DNA of 20,669 nt from Zygnema circumcarinatum (taxonomy: Eukaryota > Streptophyta > Zygnematophyceae > Zygnematales > Zygnemataceae): contig CM074810.1 of assembly GCA_037447605.1 (NCBI GenBank), forward strand, positions 554,130-574,798, given 5' to 3'. Positions 8,449-18,360 of the stretch are shown in pieces; position 1 is the stretch's first letter; every line of letters starts with the position of its first letter. The translations under genes were made by a program, and so were the position numbers. The notes beneath the pieces are model-generated. The model saw only the letters and a program-made list of their open reading frames with translations, had not been told where the DNA came from and ran no database searches.

Positions 8449-8926
8449 CACCCATAAGAATCTGACCTTTGGATTCTAGCGCTGCTCATGCATGCAGCAA
8501 ATTGTTGCCCATCAGTACTGCTAGAAGTTGGTTCTCCAGGTTGTTTTGGTTCATGGGCATTTGATGGGGCATCCCCATCGTGGGGCCAATGTCCAATCTA
8601 GCTTCGTGCTTAAATGCTTGCCAAAACCGCCCCAATTTCCAGATTTGTTCAACGCCAATTCATCCTTCTTTCTTTCTAGAATTCTCATGCGATGGATGAC
8701 AGAATGTCAGTGTCAATGTTGGCCTTCATCCATCATGCAAACAAACTCTGCTTGACCGTTGATCCGTACGACACGGACCGCCTCTGCTCGTCCGTACCAT
8801 ACGGTACTGGAGATACTGCAGTACTGTAAGGGGTCCTCATATTTTCGCCATGGTTTTGGCAAATATGGGGCGAAAATCTTGATTTTGCAAATAGAAGGTT
8901 CGTGTTACCAATAGGGCGTGTCAGAC

Positions 8927-8959
8927 TTACGAATATCGAGTTTTTAGTATTACGAGAAT
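8927..8959 (+). repeat. 33-base direct repeat, left copy
   Basis: It starts TTACGAATATCGAG and ends TATTACGAGAAT. The identical sequence recurs at 9427-9459, exactly 500 bases away in the same orientation, just inside the opposite terminus of the inner element. Confidence 0.85.
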
Positions 8960-9426
8960 CGAGGTTACTAAGTACTAAAAATCATCGCGCCCCCGAACCT
9001 AAACCGAACCGAACGGAAGTCAACTGTACTAAGTCAACGGGTCAACGTTGCGAAGATTGACCCGTGGGGTTTACTGAAATTGCATTTCTTCGCACGATTT
9101 TGTTCGCACCCAAAAGGGGCGCCGAAATGGACGTGCGAAGAAAATACTGGCGATAATCGCGTCAACGTGACGTCATGGTTGTTTTCCCGGCTTCCCGCCC
9201 GCGCCCGCGCCCGCCCGTGACGCGCAACACGACACAACGACAAGCGGTCTCCGCGCGCCGCGCCGGCGCTGGTTCTAAGTCTGAGGGCCCCGCGCGAGAG
9301 CGAAGTTGCGAAGACGGCGTTTGGAGAAGTGCGAAGACGGCGATCGCGGAGTGCGAACAGGACCGCGCCGCGAGTGCGAAAAACTAGGCTCGGGAATTTT
9401 AGTTTTACTGACGTTGACTCGAAATG

Positions 9427-9459
9427 TTACGAATATCGAGTTTTTAGTATTACGAGAAT
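9427..9459 (+). repeat. 33-base direct repeat, right copy
   Basis: Exact copy of 8927-8959. The termini are inverted but these subterminal copies are direct, so the element is not a simple long inverted repeat. Confidence 0.85.
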
Positions 9460-9516
9460 TTTTTAAGTCTGACACGCCCTAATAGGCGGACGTTATTATG
9501 TTAGAGTTCATGTAGG

Positions 9517-9600
9517 TTTGTACGTATCGTACCGTACCAATACCGTACCGTATAGTACCATATCGCAAAGTATCGTATCGTATCTTTCCGTATCGAAGCC
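9517..9600. repeat. CGTAC/CGTATC short tandem repeat
   Basis: Irregular 5- to 6-base units (CGTAC, CGTATC, AGTAC) fill the part of the outer element just right of the inner one. Confidence 0.6.
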
Positions 9601-9696
9601 AAGATGAAGGGGAGAGGAGCGAGCGCCTCTTACGTCGGCCCGTGCGGGAAGATTCGGTGAGTTTTGCTTACCCAGCACGCGGGTTTTGTTAAGCCC

Positions 9697-9796
9697 GTAA
9701 CGGCTAGTACAGCAAGTACGGCCAGTACGGATAGTACGGCTAGTACGACTAGCTTAGTACGGCTAGTACGACCAGTACGAATTGTACGGCTAACGC
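9697..9796. repeat. GTACGGCTA satellite, about 9- to 10-base units
   Basis: About ten units of (A/C)GTACG(G/A)(C/A)(T/C)A. They are direct repeats inside the outer TIR element. Confidence 0.7.
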
Positions 9797-10009
9797 AGAG
9801 TTACCGTACCAAAAAGTGGTTTCGGCAAAATCAGCGCGAATTTCTTGGGGACGCACTGTACAGGGTGGAAAATATGAGGACCCCTTACTGTACAGTACTG
9901 TACAGTAGTGCTGACTACTGGCCCACCCGGATCTGGAACAGATCTCACGTCCGTACGGGTATATCATTTCAACGGTCCAGATCGGTACGTACACCAAATT
10001 CGCAAATCG

Positions 10010-10200
10010 CAGCCGTCCGATGTCCTTTGCTGTTTAAACGTGCGATCGACGGATTTCCTCGCTATTCAACACCACGTGGTGTAACCTCAGCCGTCCATTT
10101 TCCTCCTCATAGCCTTTGAAGGTCTTTTGCCAGTTTGCATGTGTGATCGACGGCTTCCCTTGCACCGAGGGTCCACATGGCGTGATCACTGCCGTCCGTT
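10010..10200 (+). repeat. Degenerate tandem unit of about 80-100 bases with CAGCCGTCC and GTGYGATCGACGG
   Basis: CAGCCGTCC occurs at 10010 and 10088, and CTGCCGTCC at 10189. GTGCGATCGACGG occurs at 10040 and GTGTGATCGACGG at 10141. The order CCGTCC then GATCGACGG is kept, suggesting two decayed units and the start of a third. Confidence 0.5.
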
Positions 10201-10336
10201 CACCTCCGATGGCCCCTTCACGACTTCTACCCTCACCGCATAGAAGTGGCGCGGGCGAGGGCGAGGGCGGGGAAGGCGGGGCACAGAATGGCAGGGTGTC
10301 GGCCCGCGGAAAATTTAGGGTTACGGCTGCAGGAGC

Positions 10337-10392
10337 AGGAGGGAGAGGGAGAGGGAGAGGGAGAGGGAGAGGGAGAGGGAGAGGGAGAGGGA
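10337..10392 (+). repeat. (GGGAGA)n microsatellite
   Basis: About nine GGGAGA hexamers, the same unit as in MATE intron 2. Telomere-like TTAGGGTTAGGGTTTGAG follows at 10497-10515. Confidence 0.85.
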
Positions 10393-10652
10393 GGGAGAGG
10401 ATATGGCGGCGGGAAGGAGGGAGCAGGGAAGGGATGGGAAGGGATAAGGAAGGAGAGGGGAGGGGGGGCAGACAGGGAAGGGAAGGGTAGGTTTGGATTA
10501 GGGTTAGGGTTTGAGAAATGTTTAGAGGTAAGGCTAGGGTTAAGGTTGGAGTCAGCTTCGCAAGCCTTGGGGCTAGCAGGAAGCGGAGGGCGGGGTCTTT
10601 TTTGGGCGGACGGTGGCGAGAAGCGGGCGGAGTTTGGAGGTAGGTGGAGGCC

Positions 10653-10702
10653 AGTGGTAGTGGTAGTGGTAGTGGTATTGGTATTGGTAGTGGTAGTGGT
10701 AG
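10653..10702 (+). repeat. (GGTAGT)n / GGTATT trinucleotide-type repeat
   Basis: Seven to eight GGTAGT or GGTATT units about 110 bases upstream of the RING-gene start codon. They may lie in its promoter or 5' UTR. Confidence 0.75.
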
Positions 10703-10811
10703 CTGCTCCTCTTTGGAAGGAGGGAGGCGTGCGGTTCGTCAAGGAAGAGCGTGCAGGGGGTGAATGTAGTGAGTGAAGTGAAGCTGCTCTCGGCGAAAAG
10801 ATCAAAAGAAA

Positions 10812-13800
10812 ATGGAGAAAACTCGCTGGATGTACGGAGCGGCTCTCCTCGGCATCTTGCTATCAGGTTTGGTGCAGAAAACTAGTTTTTGGTCCTTGAG
10901 CATTGTTTGTGGGGCGTTGTTTGCGGCTCCACGTGGCATCATTCCATGCAGTCTCTCCCGTTTGACAGGTGGCTTCATGCTGGTATATATGTCAACTGCA
11001 GTTCTGTTACGCCCGACTGTAACAGTGACATGCTACAGTCGCATGTAGAGTGTTGCTTTCAGTTGCGTGTGCCGTTAGACGCAAATAGCTTTACGGTACC
11101 GTGCATTGCAGGGTATGTCGTTGACTGTTAGGAGTTACGATACCCGTAAAACCGAACAGGCTGAGAATTTGAGAAACCAGTAGTTTCTTAATTCTCAATC
11201 TTATTGAATAGGGTTGAACTTTGAACTCTCGAGGTCGAAACTTTTTCGATTTAAGGAAGCGGAAAGTTTTAAACAAAAAATTCTAAACTCAGTTGGTAAT
11301 GTCGCACGTGTGGATTCCACTTTTTGCCACGTTGGTTCCGTGCGATTCGAGGGATCCGGTTAACCCGGACCCCAGTTTTGCCGTACGACTCTTCCCGTGA
11401 GAAGATCAACAATTTCTCTACGGAACTCTGGGTCCACGCGTTTTGCGATCCGCTTAAATCTCATTGTTGATCGGTGAACCCAAGGAAAACTCAAATTGAA
11501 CACGAACGATAATTTATTGTTCAATGTGTAATCGGTTCTCCATAAAAATTGTATCGAGAATAATAAATAGGAATTCATTTCTCAAATGGAATCGTGTTCA
11601 CAAACATAGGGTTTTTTTTGAGAAATTGATTCTGAAATTTTTTTTTGGCGAAGCCAAAATCTTCAATTTTTTTTTCTCAACCTGTTCGGTTCTACGGTAG
11701 TGCATTTTCTATGCTGGCATGGGACGTTTTGATTTTCGATTTTCTCGAAGCTGACACTGTTCTCTTCCTCTCTCAATTCTCTTTCCCTCTCCTCTCTGCC
11801 TCTGCAGCGGCAGCAATCAGCTCCCATGGGGCTCTTCAGATGCCGGTTCTTAAGGCCGGGGATAGTTCCTCTTTCGGCACGCTTCAGGCGACGAAGACTA
11901 TATACCTGCAGCTGGATTTATCCGCCTGCACCCCACAAATGATTCTTAATGTTGAGGCTTTGGATGTGAACCGCAAAAGTGAGCTTGTCGGCACGGATGT
12001 GAAGGGTTCGGCGACTCTCATGTTGATGGCAAATGTGCTCGGGGAGAGGCCGGTAGCCATTCCGCTCGGAAACGGACTCTGGTCTTATAATAACGGAACG
12101 GTAACGGACAGTGCAGGTGGGTATTGTGGAGCGAATCCGCTTTGCTTTGCAGTTCTATTTGAAAATGTGTGTTGGGGGCTTTGCTGATCTCCGCTCTGTA
12201 TGTCACTTTTACCTGATTACGGTTCGAGCCCAGTGGTCTTTTATACTTCAAAAAAATTCTAATCTCCAAGAGCTTCAACACGGATCTCAAAGAATTCAAT
12301 GGAGCTGCAATCCTTTTGCAGAATGCACAAGCCTGCAATTTCAGGAACATTTCGGCACATGCATCATAGGTAGTAGTTGATTGTGTTTTGCATTCAGCTT
12401 GGTAGACTCTCTCGCGCTGAGCCAAACTTGTTCTGTTGATGGAATCGTGCTTAATTGTTTTATCTTCTTTCCAATATCTATGTCTATTCTTATTCCCATA
12501 CGTTCCTTTTCTCGTTTGCACCTTGGCTGAAATTTTGTATGGTCTGTTTGCTGCAGCGTACAAATTGGCAAGGGCTTACCATCTCCTTCACCTCAACCTG
12601 TCGCAGTACACAGTCAGCGCTCCGTGGACAGTTGGCCTCCTTAATGATGCGACCTGGGCGAAGCGAGATGTCAATTATTCAATGAGGGCATGGTGTACTG
12701 GTTAGTGCCCCATTTTGTGCAACTTCCTTTGCATCTTGATTGTTTGCATCTTGATAGTTTCAGAGCTCCAACGATTTGTGTTAATGAGTATCCTACATTG
12801 TGTCGCTACTTTTCAGATACTCCCTCCTGTCCAAGGGACTGTAGTGGTCTCGGAAATTGCTCGATAACGGGAGTCTGTGACTGTGAACTTGGACGCGGTG
12901 GTAAGGGCTGCGCTTCAAGTAAGTTTTTTCTGCGTAAAGTCCTCATTTTCCCAGCCTTTTAGGCCCTTGCTGCTCACTTTTGTCCGTTTCTATGGCCTTA
13001 GCGCTGGTTTTTGGAATCGCTCGCTGTAAAAGAGAGCAAACCTTCTGCAATGGAAGGTCTGTTCGAAGGAGGATTGTCAATCGTTTGCGGCCTGTAAACT
13101 GAAGCACTTGTACCGCAATTAATCACAAAACTGTTGTCTTAAATCGTTTTAAATTTCAACCACCAACTTTTTTACGGGTTGTGTTGACTCAGTATTTCTC
13201 ATGATTCTCTTGTTGCTTTGTGTTTCAGCTGTGGACGCTTTACCAGATGGAATGGTCTTTGACAGAGTTCTTGCAGTTGACGAATGGAACTACTTCTCAT
13301 ATGATGTAGGTCACCTCCCTCCCCTCCCCTCCTCCTCCCCTCCTCCCCTCCCCTCCCCTCCCCTCCCCCTCCCCCCTCCCCTCCCCTCCCCTCCCCTCCC
13401 CTCCCCTCCCCTCCCCTCCCCCCTCCCCTCCCCCTCCCCCTCCCCTCCCCTCCCCTCCCCTCCCCTCCCCCTCCCCCTCCCCTCCCCCTCCCCCTCCCCC
13501 ACCCCTCCCCCTCCCCTCCCCTCCCCTCCCCTCCCCCTCCCCTCCCCTCCCCTCCCCTCCCCTCCCCCTCCCCCTCCCCCTCCCCTCCCCTCCCCCTCTC
13601 CTCCCCCTCCCTCTCCCCCTCCCCCTCCCCTCCCCTCCCCCTCCCCCTCCCCTCCCCCTCCCCCTCCCCCTCCCCTCCCCTCCCCTCCCCTCCCTCCTCC
13701 CCTCCCCTCCCCTCCCCTCCTCCCCTCCCCTCCCCTCCCCTCCCCGTTTACTGCATCGTCTGCATCTTTCATTTCACCTCCTCTCTCAGTCTGATTCCCA

Positions 13801-16800
13801 TCTCGATCTCTCCTGCTTTGTTCCTTTTGCAGCTTGGAGACGAAAACCAGTCCCTCCTTGTGGAGCTGTGGAGAGAGCGTGGCGATTCTGTTCTCTTTGT
13901 AAAGAGGCGAGATGAGGGCTTTGTGCCGTATGGGGTGCCGAATGTGTTCGATTTTGCGGCGCATGCAGACGCAGTCAGTTTCAGGGAGCGGTTGGATTAC
14001 CATCACGTGCTTGTGAACGAAGCAAGCAGCGATATGGTGGTGGGAGTTTATAACTATGGGGTCGAACTACAGGAAGATGCGGTCTACAGCATCAGTGCAC
14101 GCTCAGCTCCAAGTAAGTGATTATTAAGTCATTATTTTTATTTATTTTCTTATTTCTTCTCGTAGCTTTCAACCTTTTGTTCGTATGTAGTACTGTTTGG
14201 CTTAGCAAGGGATTCTCAGACACGGCACCCAATTTAGTTCCCAATTTCAGAGCATCAGGCATTTGGGGTTAAGCTGAAACCAAATTTCAAATTTGTGGGT
14301 GTATGGATTTTTCTAGAAGGTGATGAGAGGATGCATTTAGCATTTTTAATTTTTCTTTTATGCTTGTGAAAATAAGAAAGAAAAAAAAAAGGAAAAAAAG
14401 TTGTCAGCGATTTTCTCAGTCCGCTCTACGCATTAATACAGAAAGCCGCTAATGACACAGAATTGTTGTTATCATTATGTTTATTTCATTATGGAATCCC
14501 TTAATGCAGGCGGTGAACTGGGTATTCTATGTCCCAAAAACTGTTCTTATCCCAATGGCGAATGCGGAAGTGATGGGAATTCAACCCTTTGTTTCTGCAA
14601 TTCCGGCTATGCTGGCCGATACTGTGAAGGAAGTAAGCAGTCCTAAACTCGGCGCACTTTGTATGGCTAATGCCCTGAAATAAAAAATGAGTAGTGAGTT
14701 TCTGGAGGGATTATGCACTGTGTTGAAAAGTTGTACTAGTTTTGTTCGTACTTCGAAAAAAACAAGTGCAACAAAGTAATTTTTTTCTCAGATTATGGGA
14801 GGGCATGCAACTTCTTTCATGTTCTTATCATTCCTTTTGTATTTTTTTGTACTCATGTTTGCAGGCTACACTGTGGCAAGCCTTGACACTCCTTTTGAGG
14901 GAGTGTTGCAGCCTGGGGAATGGATGTATGTGGAGTACACATTCAACGAGCAGTCTAATACAGTAGTCATTGGGTGGGTCTTGTTCCCACTCCCTCTCTC
15001 CTCCCTTTCCTTTCTCCTCCTCTCTGCTCCCTTACTTCTCCTTGATCTCCGCATCGTATCTTATTGGCCGTCTCCTCATCCCCAATTTCCCTCTCCCGCT
15101 CCTCTCTCCTTGCTCTCCTTTATCTCTTTTAATCTGAAGAGAGTGAATCTGTGGGTGCCTTTCTTCGGCCTCTCTTTCTAAGCAGTATTGAGACACCTCC
15201 CTCGGCCTTCATCATTTCCACATTTTCTTGTCAGATTCTGTTAAATTAGATCTCATTCTATCCCCATCTTTCGGAGACTATTTATTCTACTGTTGTTGTA
15301 GGTTCTATTCTATTTTGGTTATTTGATAGCTCCCCTGTTCACATGTGCAGGTTTGAACGCGAAGGGGGGCAGGCCACCCTTGTAGCAAAAGCAGATGGAG
15401 TTCCGACTTTCTCCGATAACTTGTACCGGCTTGCATCCCCTCCAAGCAATGCTTCACAGCGCAGTATTTTTAGCTTAAATTCAAGCGAACCCTTGCATGG
15501 AAAATTCGTATTTGGGGTCTACAACAAAAACTACCGTGCACATGGGCCCTGTCATTTCTCTCTCGACTTCTCTCTCCAAGAAGGTACGGTCTAAATAAAA
15601 GTCAGCGTACCCAATTCGCTCCTTTCAAACCTGCAACTCAATTGTGCAATTTTCAGTCTTTTGTAGTTTCTTACGAGGTGCTTAGAAGTCTTCCGTACTT
15701 ATAGTCTCACTTATTCAGGGCTTGGGTTTTTTTTTTTTTTTTTTTCCTTACTCCAGGTGAGCTGAGTCTATTCTCCAGCGGCCTTTTTATAGCTGTTTTC
15801 TTGACAGTTGTGGCCTCCCTCTCCATCTGTCTATGTCTCGGAGTTTCTCGAATTGTTATCGTTTATCGTCGCCATGTGGAAAGCAGGAATCCAGGAAATG
15901 TGAGTGAATCAGCAGACTATCCCCTAATATACTAAATGTGCCTCTTAATTATAGCCCAAAAATGAAAAAGCTCAACACTCAGTTCTGCAATTAATAAACA
16001 ACTCTTGCTCACACATGGAGCGGAGGACTTGCAAGTGATATGTTATATGGTCCCAAGATTCGTCTTTGCACCCGTAAGACTATTGTAGTTTTGAAGCTCT
16101 ATTTTGAGCTGACATGAAAAGCAGATCTGGTCTATGCAGGGCGGTGGTGGAAGTGTGGGTGAGAAAGGCATCGATGCTTCTATTATTGCCGCGTTTCCAC
16201 TTGTCACATATGTGAAGGGCGGCTCTACAACCCCAGATGATGCACAGTATGTACTCTACATCACATCACTTCCGCACTATTTGCTGCATTTTCTGCGAAC
16301 GATCCGGCTAATGCTTCATGTTCACCGTTTGAGGAGTTCTTGGGAGTGGAGAATTATCCGTGGGGTAATCATGCATTTCGTTTTCTTTCGTCGTTATTGT
16401 CACTCTTTGCAGTTGTGCGGTATGCTTGGGAGACTATGAAGAATCGGATATTCTTCGAAAACTGCCAAAGTGTGAGCATCGATTCCATGTGGACTGCATC
16501 GACGCGTGGCTACGCTCCCATTCTACTTGCCCCTTATGTCGACTGTCCTTACAATCAGCCGCAGCTTCAGAGAGCCCTCAAGTAGGGCTTCCAGTTGAAA
16601 TTCCTCATATTCTAACTGTTATCGCACCCCTTTCCTCTGAAATCTCTTCACCTGACGTCCATCCTTTGAACCGCCCCACATCTGCACTAGTTTCGAGCTC
16701 TATGGGTTCTTTTGAAGGAAGGGAAGAAGAAGGTGAGAGGATTGTATCAAGCCTGGAATGCATCTCTGCTGGAGATGAAGAGGAGAAGTTAAGGTTTTCA

Positions 16801-17019
16801 CTTCCCACTGGATTGGGATCGTTAGGGTTTCTCCGAGAGGGAGAAGGAAAGAAAGTTGAACTTGTAGCGTTGGGAACACATCAGTATGGAGAGCCGCATG
16901 CGGAGGAGATGAAGGGTGGTGTGGAGGGCTCATCCGCACCACTAGAGAGGGAGGAAGTGAGGGAGAGGGAGAGGGAGAGGTTGAGGGAGAGCGAGAGGGA
17001 GAGGGAGCAGACGAGGTAG
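10812..17019 (+). CDS. Predicted receptor-like E3 ubiquitin ligase: signal peptide, EGF modules, TM segment and RING-H2, twelve exons
   Basis: Predicted single-pass membrane E3 ligase with its ectodomain in the secretory lumen or outside the cell. Exons: 10812-10866, 11808-12116, 12557-12700, 12817-12918, 13229-13305, 13833-14112, 14510-14632, 14865-14973, 15351-15583, 15757-15899, 16140-16246 and 16413-17019; all are GT-AG and in frame to 762 residues. Order: signal peptide (1 to about 22, [12 protein letters not shown] core); domain A1 (24-169); six-Cys EGF (170-203); A2 (204-322); six-Cys EGF (323-363); A3 (364-477); TM (about 487-508) with a basic R-R-H after it; RING-H2 (562-603, C-x2-C-x15-C-x-H-x2-H-x2-C-x10-C-x2-C, all eight ligands present); acidic/charged tail ending in Arg-Glu repeats. 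A1-A3 share a (V/T)L...W-x-Y opening and a VGVYN-like end, so they are one repeated fold, perhaps a PPC-like beta-sandwich (inference). Several N-x-S/T sites fit secretion. Exon 11 could instead start at 16125. I know no standard name. Confidence 0.88.
12117..12556 (+). other. Intron 2 of the RING gene (440 bases)
   Basis: Donor GTGGGT and acceptor TTTGCTGCAG, phase 1. It contains a 48-base stretch (12322-12369) that could be an in-frame cassette exon. Domain alignment to the other two repeats is better without it. Confidence 0.6.
13306..13832 (+). repeat. Intron filled by a (CCCCT)n/(CCCCCT)n polypyrimidine array
   Basis: From the donor at 13306 (GTAGGT), the intron is almost pure CCCCT and CCCCTCCCCCT repeat for about 430 bases (13313-13745). 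Ordinary sequence and the acceptor TTTTGCAG follow. It separates the W-x-Y opening of domain A2 from the rest of that domain. Both strands give long spurious Pro- or Gly-rich frames. Confidence 0.9.
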
Positions 17020-17269
17020 CCCGGGAGAGATGTGAAGACTGTAGGAGAGAGAGGTGAGCCTCCTTGGATCTGCTTCTTGATCACGATTTGGATGTCGACG
17101 ATTCGGTAGCTGAGGATGAATTTTTGTCTACTTCATCCTTTAATGAAGGAGGAGGCTCCCTAATGAGAGCGTGTATCTGTAAATTGTAGTTCCGTTTGCA
17201 GTTTAACGGGTACAGGAAGGATTAGGGTTGATATATAATTCCATAAAACTGATGGTCGAGGAGAAGCCG
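17020..17269. other. Presumed 3' UTR and downstream region of the RING gene
   Basis: No coding signal. AT-rich ATATATAATTCCATAAAA at 17230-17247 is a possible polyadenylation region. Confidence 0.4.
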
Positions 17270-17665
17270 TTCCCTGGAAACTGTCGGTGGGGCCTCACTC
17301 TTCCGACACGTGACTTCTTAAGCAAGAATGACTGTTCCACGGGGATCGCGTTTTCAGTGTTACCGTTTCAGTTCAGGGTACTTTGCGCGTTCTATGTTTG
17401 CCATTGATAGCGTTTATCAACGGTGCCTTTGGGGCTCAGAGCTTTCGAATATTCTAGGTTGTTGGGTTTTCCCTGGAAACGGTCGGTAGGGCCTCACTCA
17501 ACCGACATGTGACTTCTTAAGCAAGAAAGACTGTTTTCCATGGGGATCCCATTTCCTGTGTTACCGTTTCATTTCAGAATACTTCTACCTTTGCAAATTA
17601 TTAGCGGTTATTTAACGGTGCCTTCGGGTTCGAGCTTTTGGATGTACTAGGTTTTGGGGTTGTAG
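17270..17665 (+). repeat. Diverged tandem duplication, 199-base period
   Basis: Copy 1 (17270-17468) and copy 2 (17469 to about 17665) share TTCCCTGGAAAC, GGGCCTCACTC, GTGACTTCTTAAGCAAGAA, GTGTTACCGTTTCA and AACGGTGCCTT in the same order, with scattered substitutions and small indels. No gene is recognised in either copy. Confidence 0.85.
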
Positions 17666-17765
17666 GGTTTTAGCACTTGAAGGTTTTTTAGGGTGCGAGA
17701 AATAAAGGTTTCATGTGAACACGTTGAAATGGAAAGAAGGCATTCTCCTGCAATTTCCTTTTCAG

Positions 17766-17895
17766 GCTCTCTTCCTCCCCCACCTCTCTCTCTCTCTCCC
17801 CCTCTCTATCTCCCCCCTCCCTCGCCCTCTACACCCCCTCCCCCCTCCCCCTCCAATCCCTCGCCCTCTGCCTCTCCCACTCCATCTCCCACTCT
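17766..17895. repeat. CT/CCCTC low-complexity tract
   Basis: Pyrimidine-rich intergenic DNA. The open frame running through it (17693-18103) resembles no family I recognise. Confidence 0.75.
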
Positions 17896-18360
17896 AAACA
17901 TTTATCATGATTGTGAGCGTCTAAGAATTCAAGGCAACAAGGGTTTGGTCTTGTTTCCCGGTTATCTGAAGACATCCGAGTTCTTAAAAAAATATCAACG
18001 CGCTCAGCAGTACAAGGGTTCCCAATGTGGAACTCCCCATGACACTTGTTTCGAGGTCTATGAAGGGCGTACTGCTTTCAACCACTCCAGTTCTTACCTA
18101 TGAAAACTTCTAGGGTTTTTATGGCTTGCAACACTCAAATTTCAGAGATTGCAAGGTTCTAAGTACTATAAGAGTTTGCAAAAAATAAAAGCGGTAAAGA
18201 AAAGAGGGTCAAGCACTAGCAAAGATAGGCGGCTCCTCAAATTCTGCGCATTCTGCTGAACCCCAACTATTGCATATCCTCTTCACCTACTCGAAGAGGG
18301 TTCTGTGAAACCTCTGAACACCCATTGACCAATCCGGTTTTGCTGCTCTGCCATGTCAGC

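Larger units (their letters stand above)
8912..9481. mobile_element. Inner MITE-like element with perfect 18-base inverted termini
   Basis: The 18-base termini TAGGGCGTGTCAGACTTA at 8912-8929 and its exact reverse complement at 9464-9481 bound a 570-base segment. If the outer TA is counted as target duplication, the termini are 16 bases with a TA duplication on each side. No transposase is present. The inside is GC-rich with repeated GTGCGAA and GCGAAGACGGCG phrases. A 33-base direct repeat lies next to both ends. Confidence 0.7.
8826..9888. mobile_element. Outer terminal-inverted-repeat element (non-autonomous DNA transposon-like)
   Basis: The 21-base termini at 8826-8846 (starting GTAAGGGGTCCTCATATT) and 9868-9888 are perfect inverted copies. 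The element spans about 1.06 kb, holds no transposase-like frame and is interrupted by a second TIR element (8912-9481). The flanks on both sides are rich in CAGTACTG/GTACAG, but a clean target-site duplication could not be fixed, so the true termini may extend outward. Confidence 0.6.

Noticed and set aside
8528-8755. 75-codon frame in the RPC9 upstream region
   Set aside because: No domain signature; it ends among short repeats.
9034-9387. Short frames on both strands inside the inner TIR element as a transposase remnant
   Set aside because: No DDE-type or zinc-finger motif was found; the composition reflects GC-rich repeats.
12322-12369. Possible extra in-frame exon (48 bases, phase 1-1) in the RING gene
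   Set aside because: It preserves the frame, but domain A1 aligns with A2 better without it (TDSA+AYKL...YHLLHLN against FDFAAHAD...YHHVLVN). It could still be a rare cassette.
13201-14006. Pro-rich plus-strand frame and Gly/Glu-rich minus-strand frame
   Set aside because: They run straight through the CCCCT intron. The real exons are the short flanking pieces 13229-13305 and 13833-14112.
17693-18103. 136-codon frame downstream of the RING gene
   Set aside because: Half of it is CT low-complexity. The rest resembles no family, and there is no splice or promoter support.
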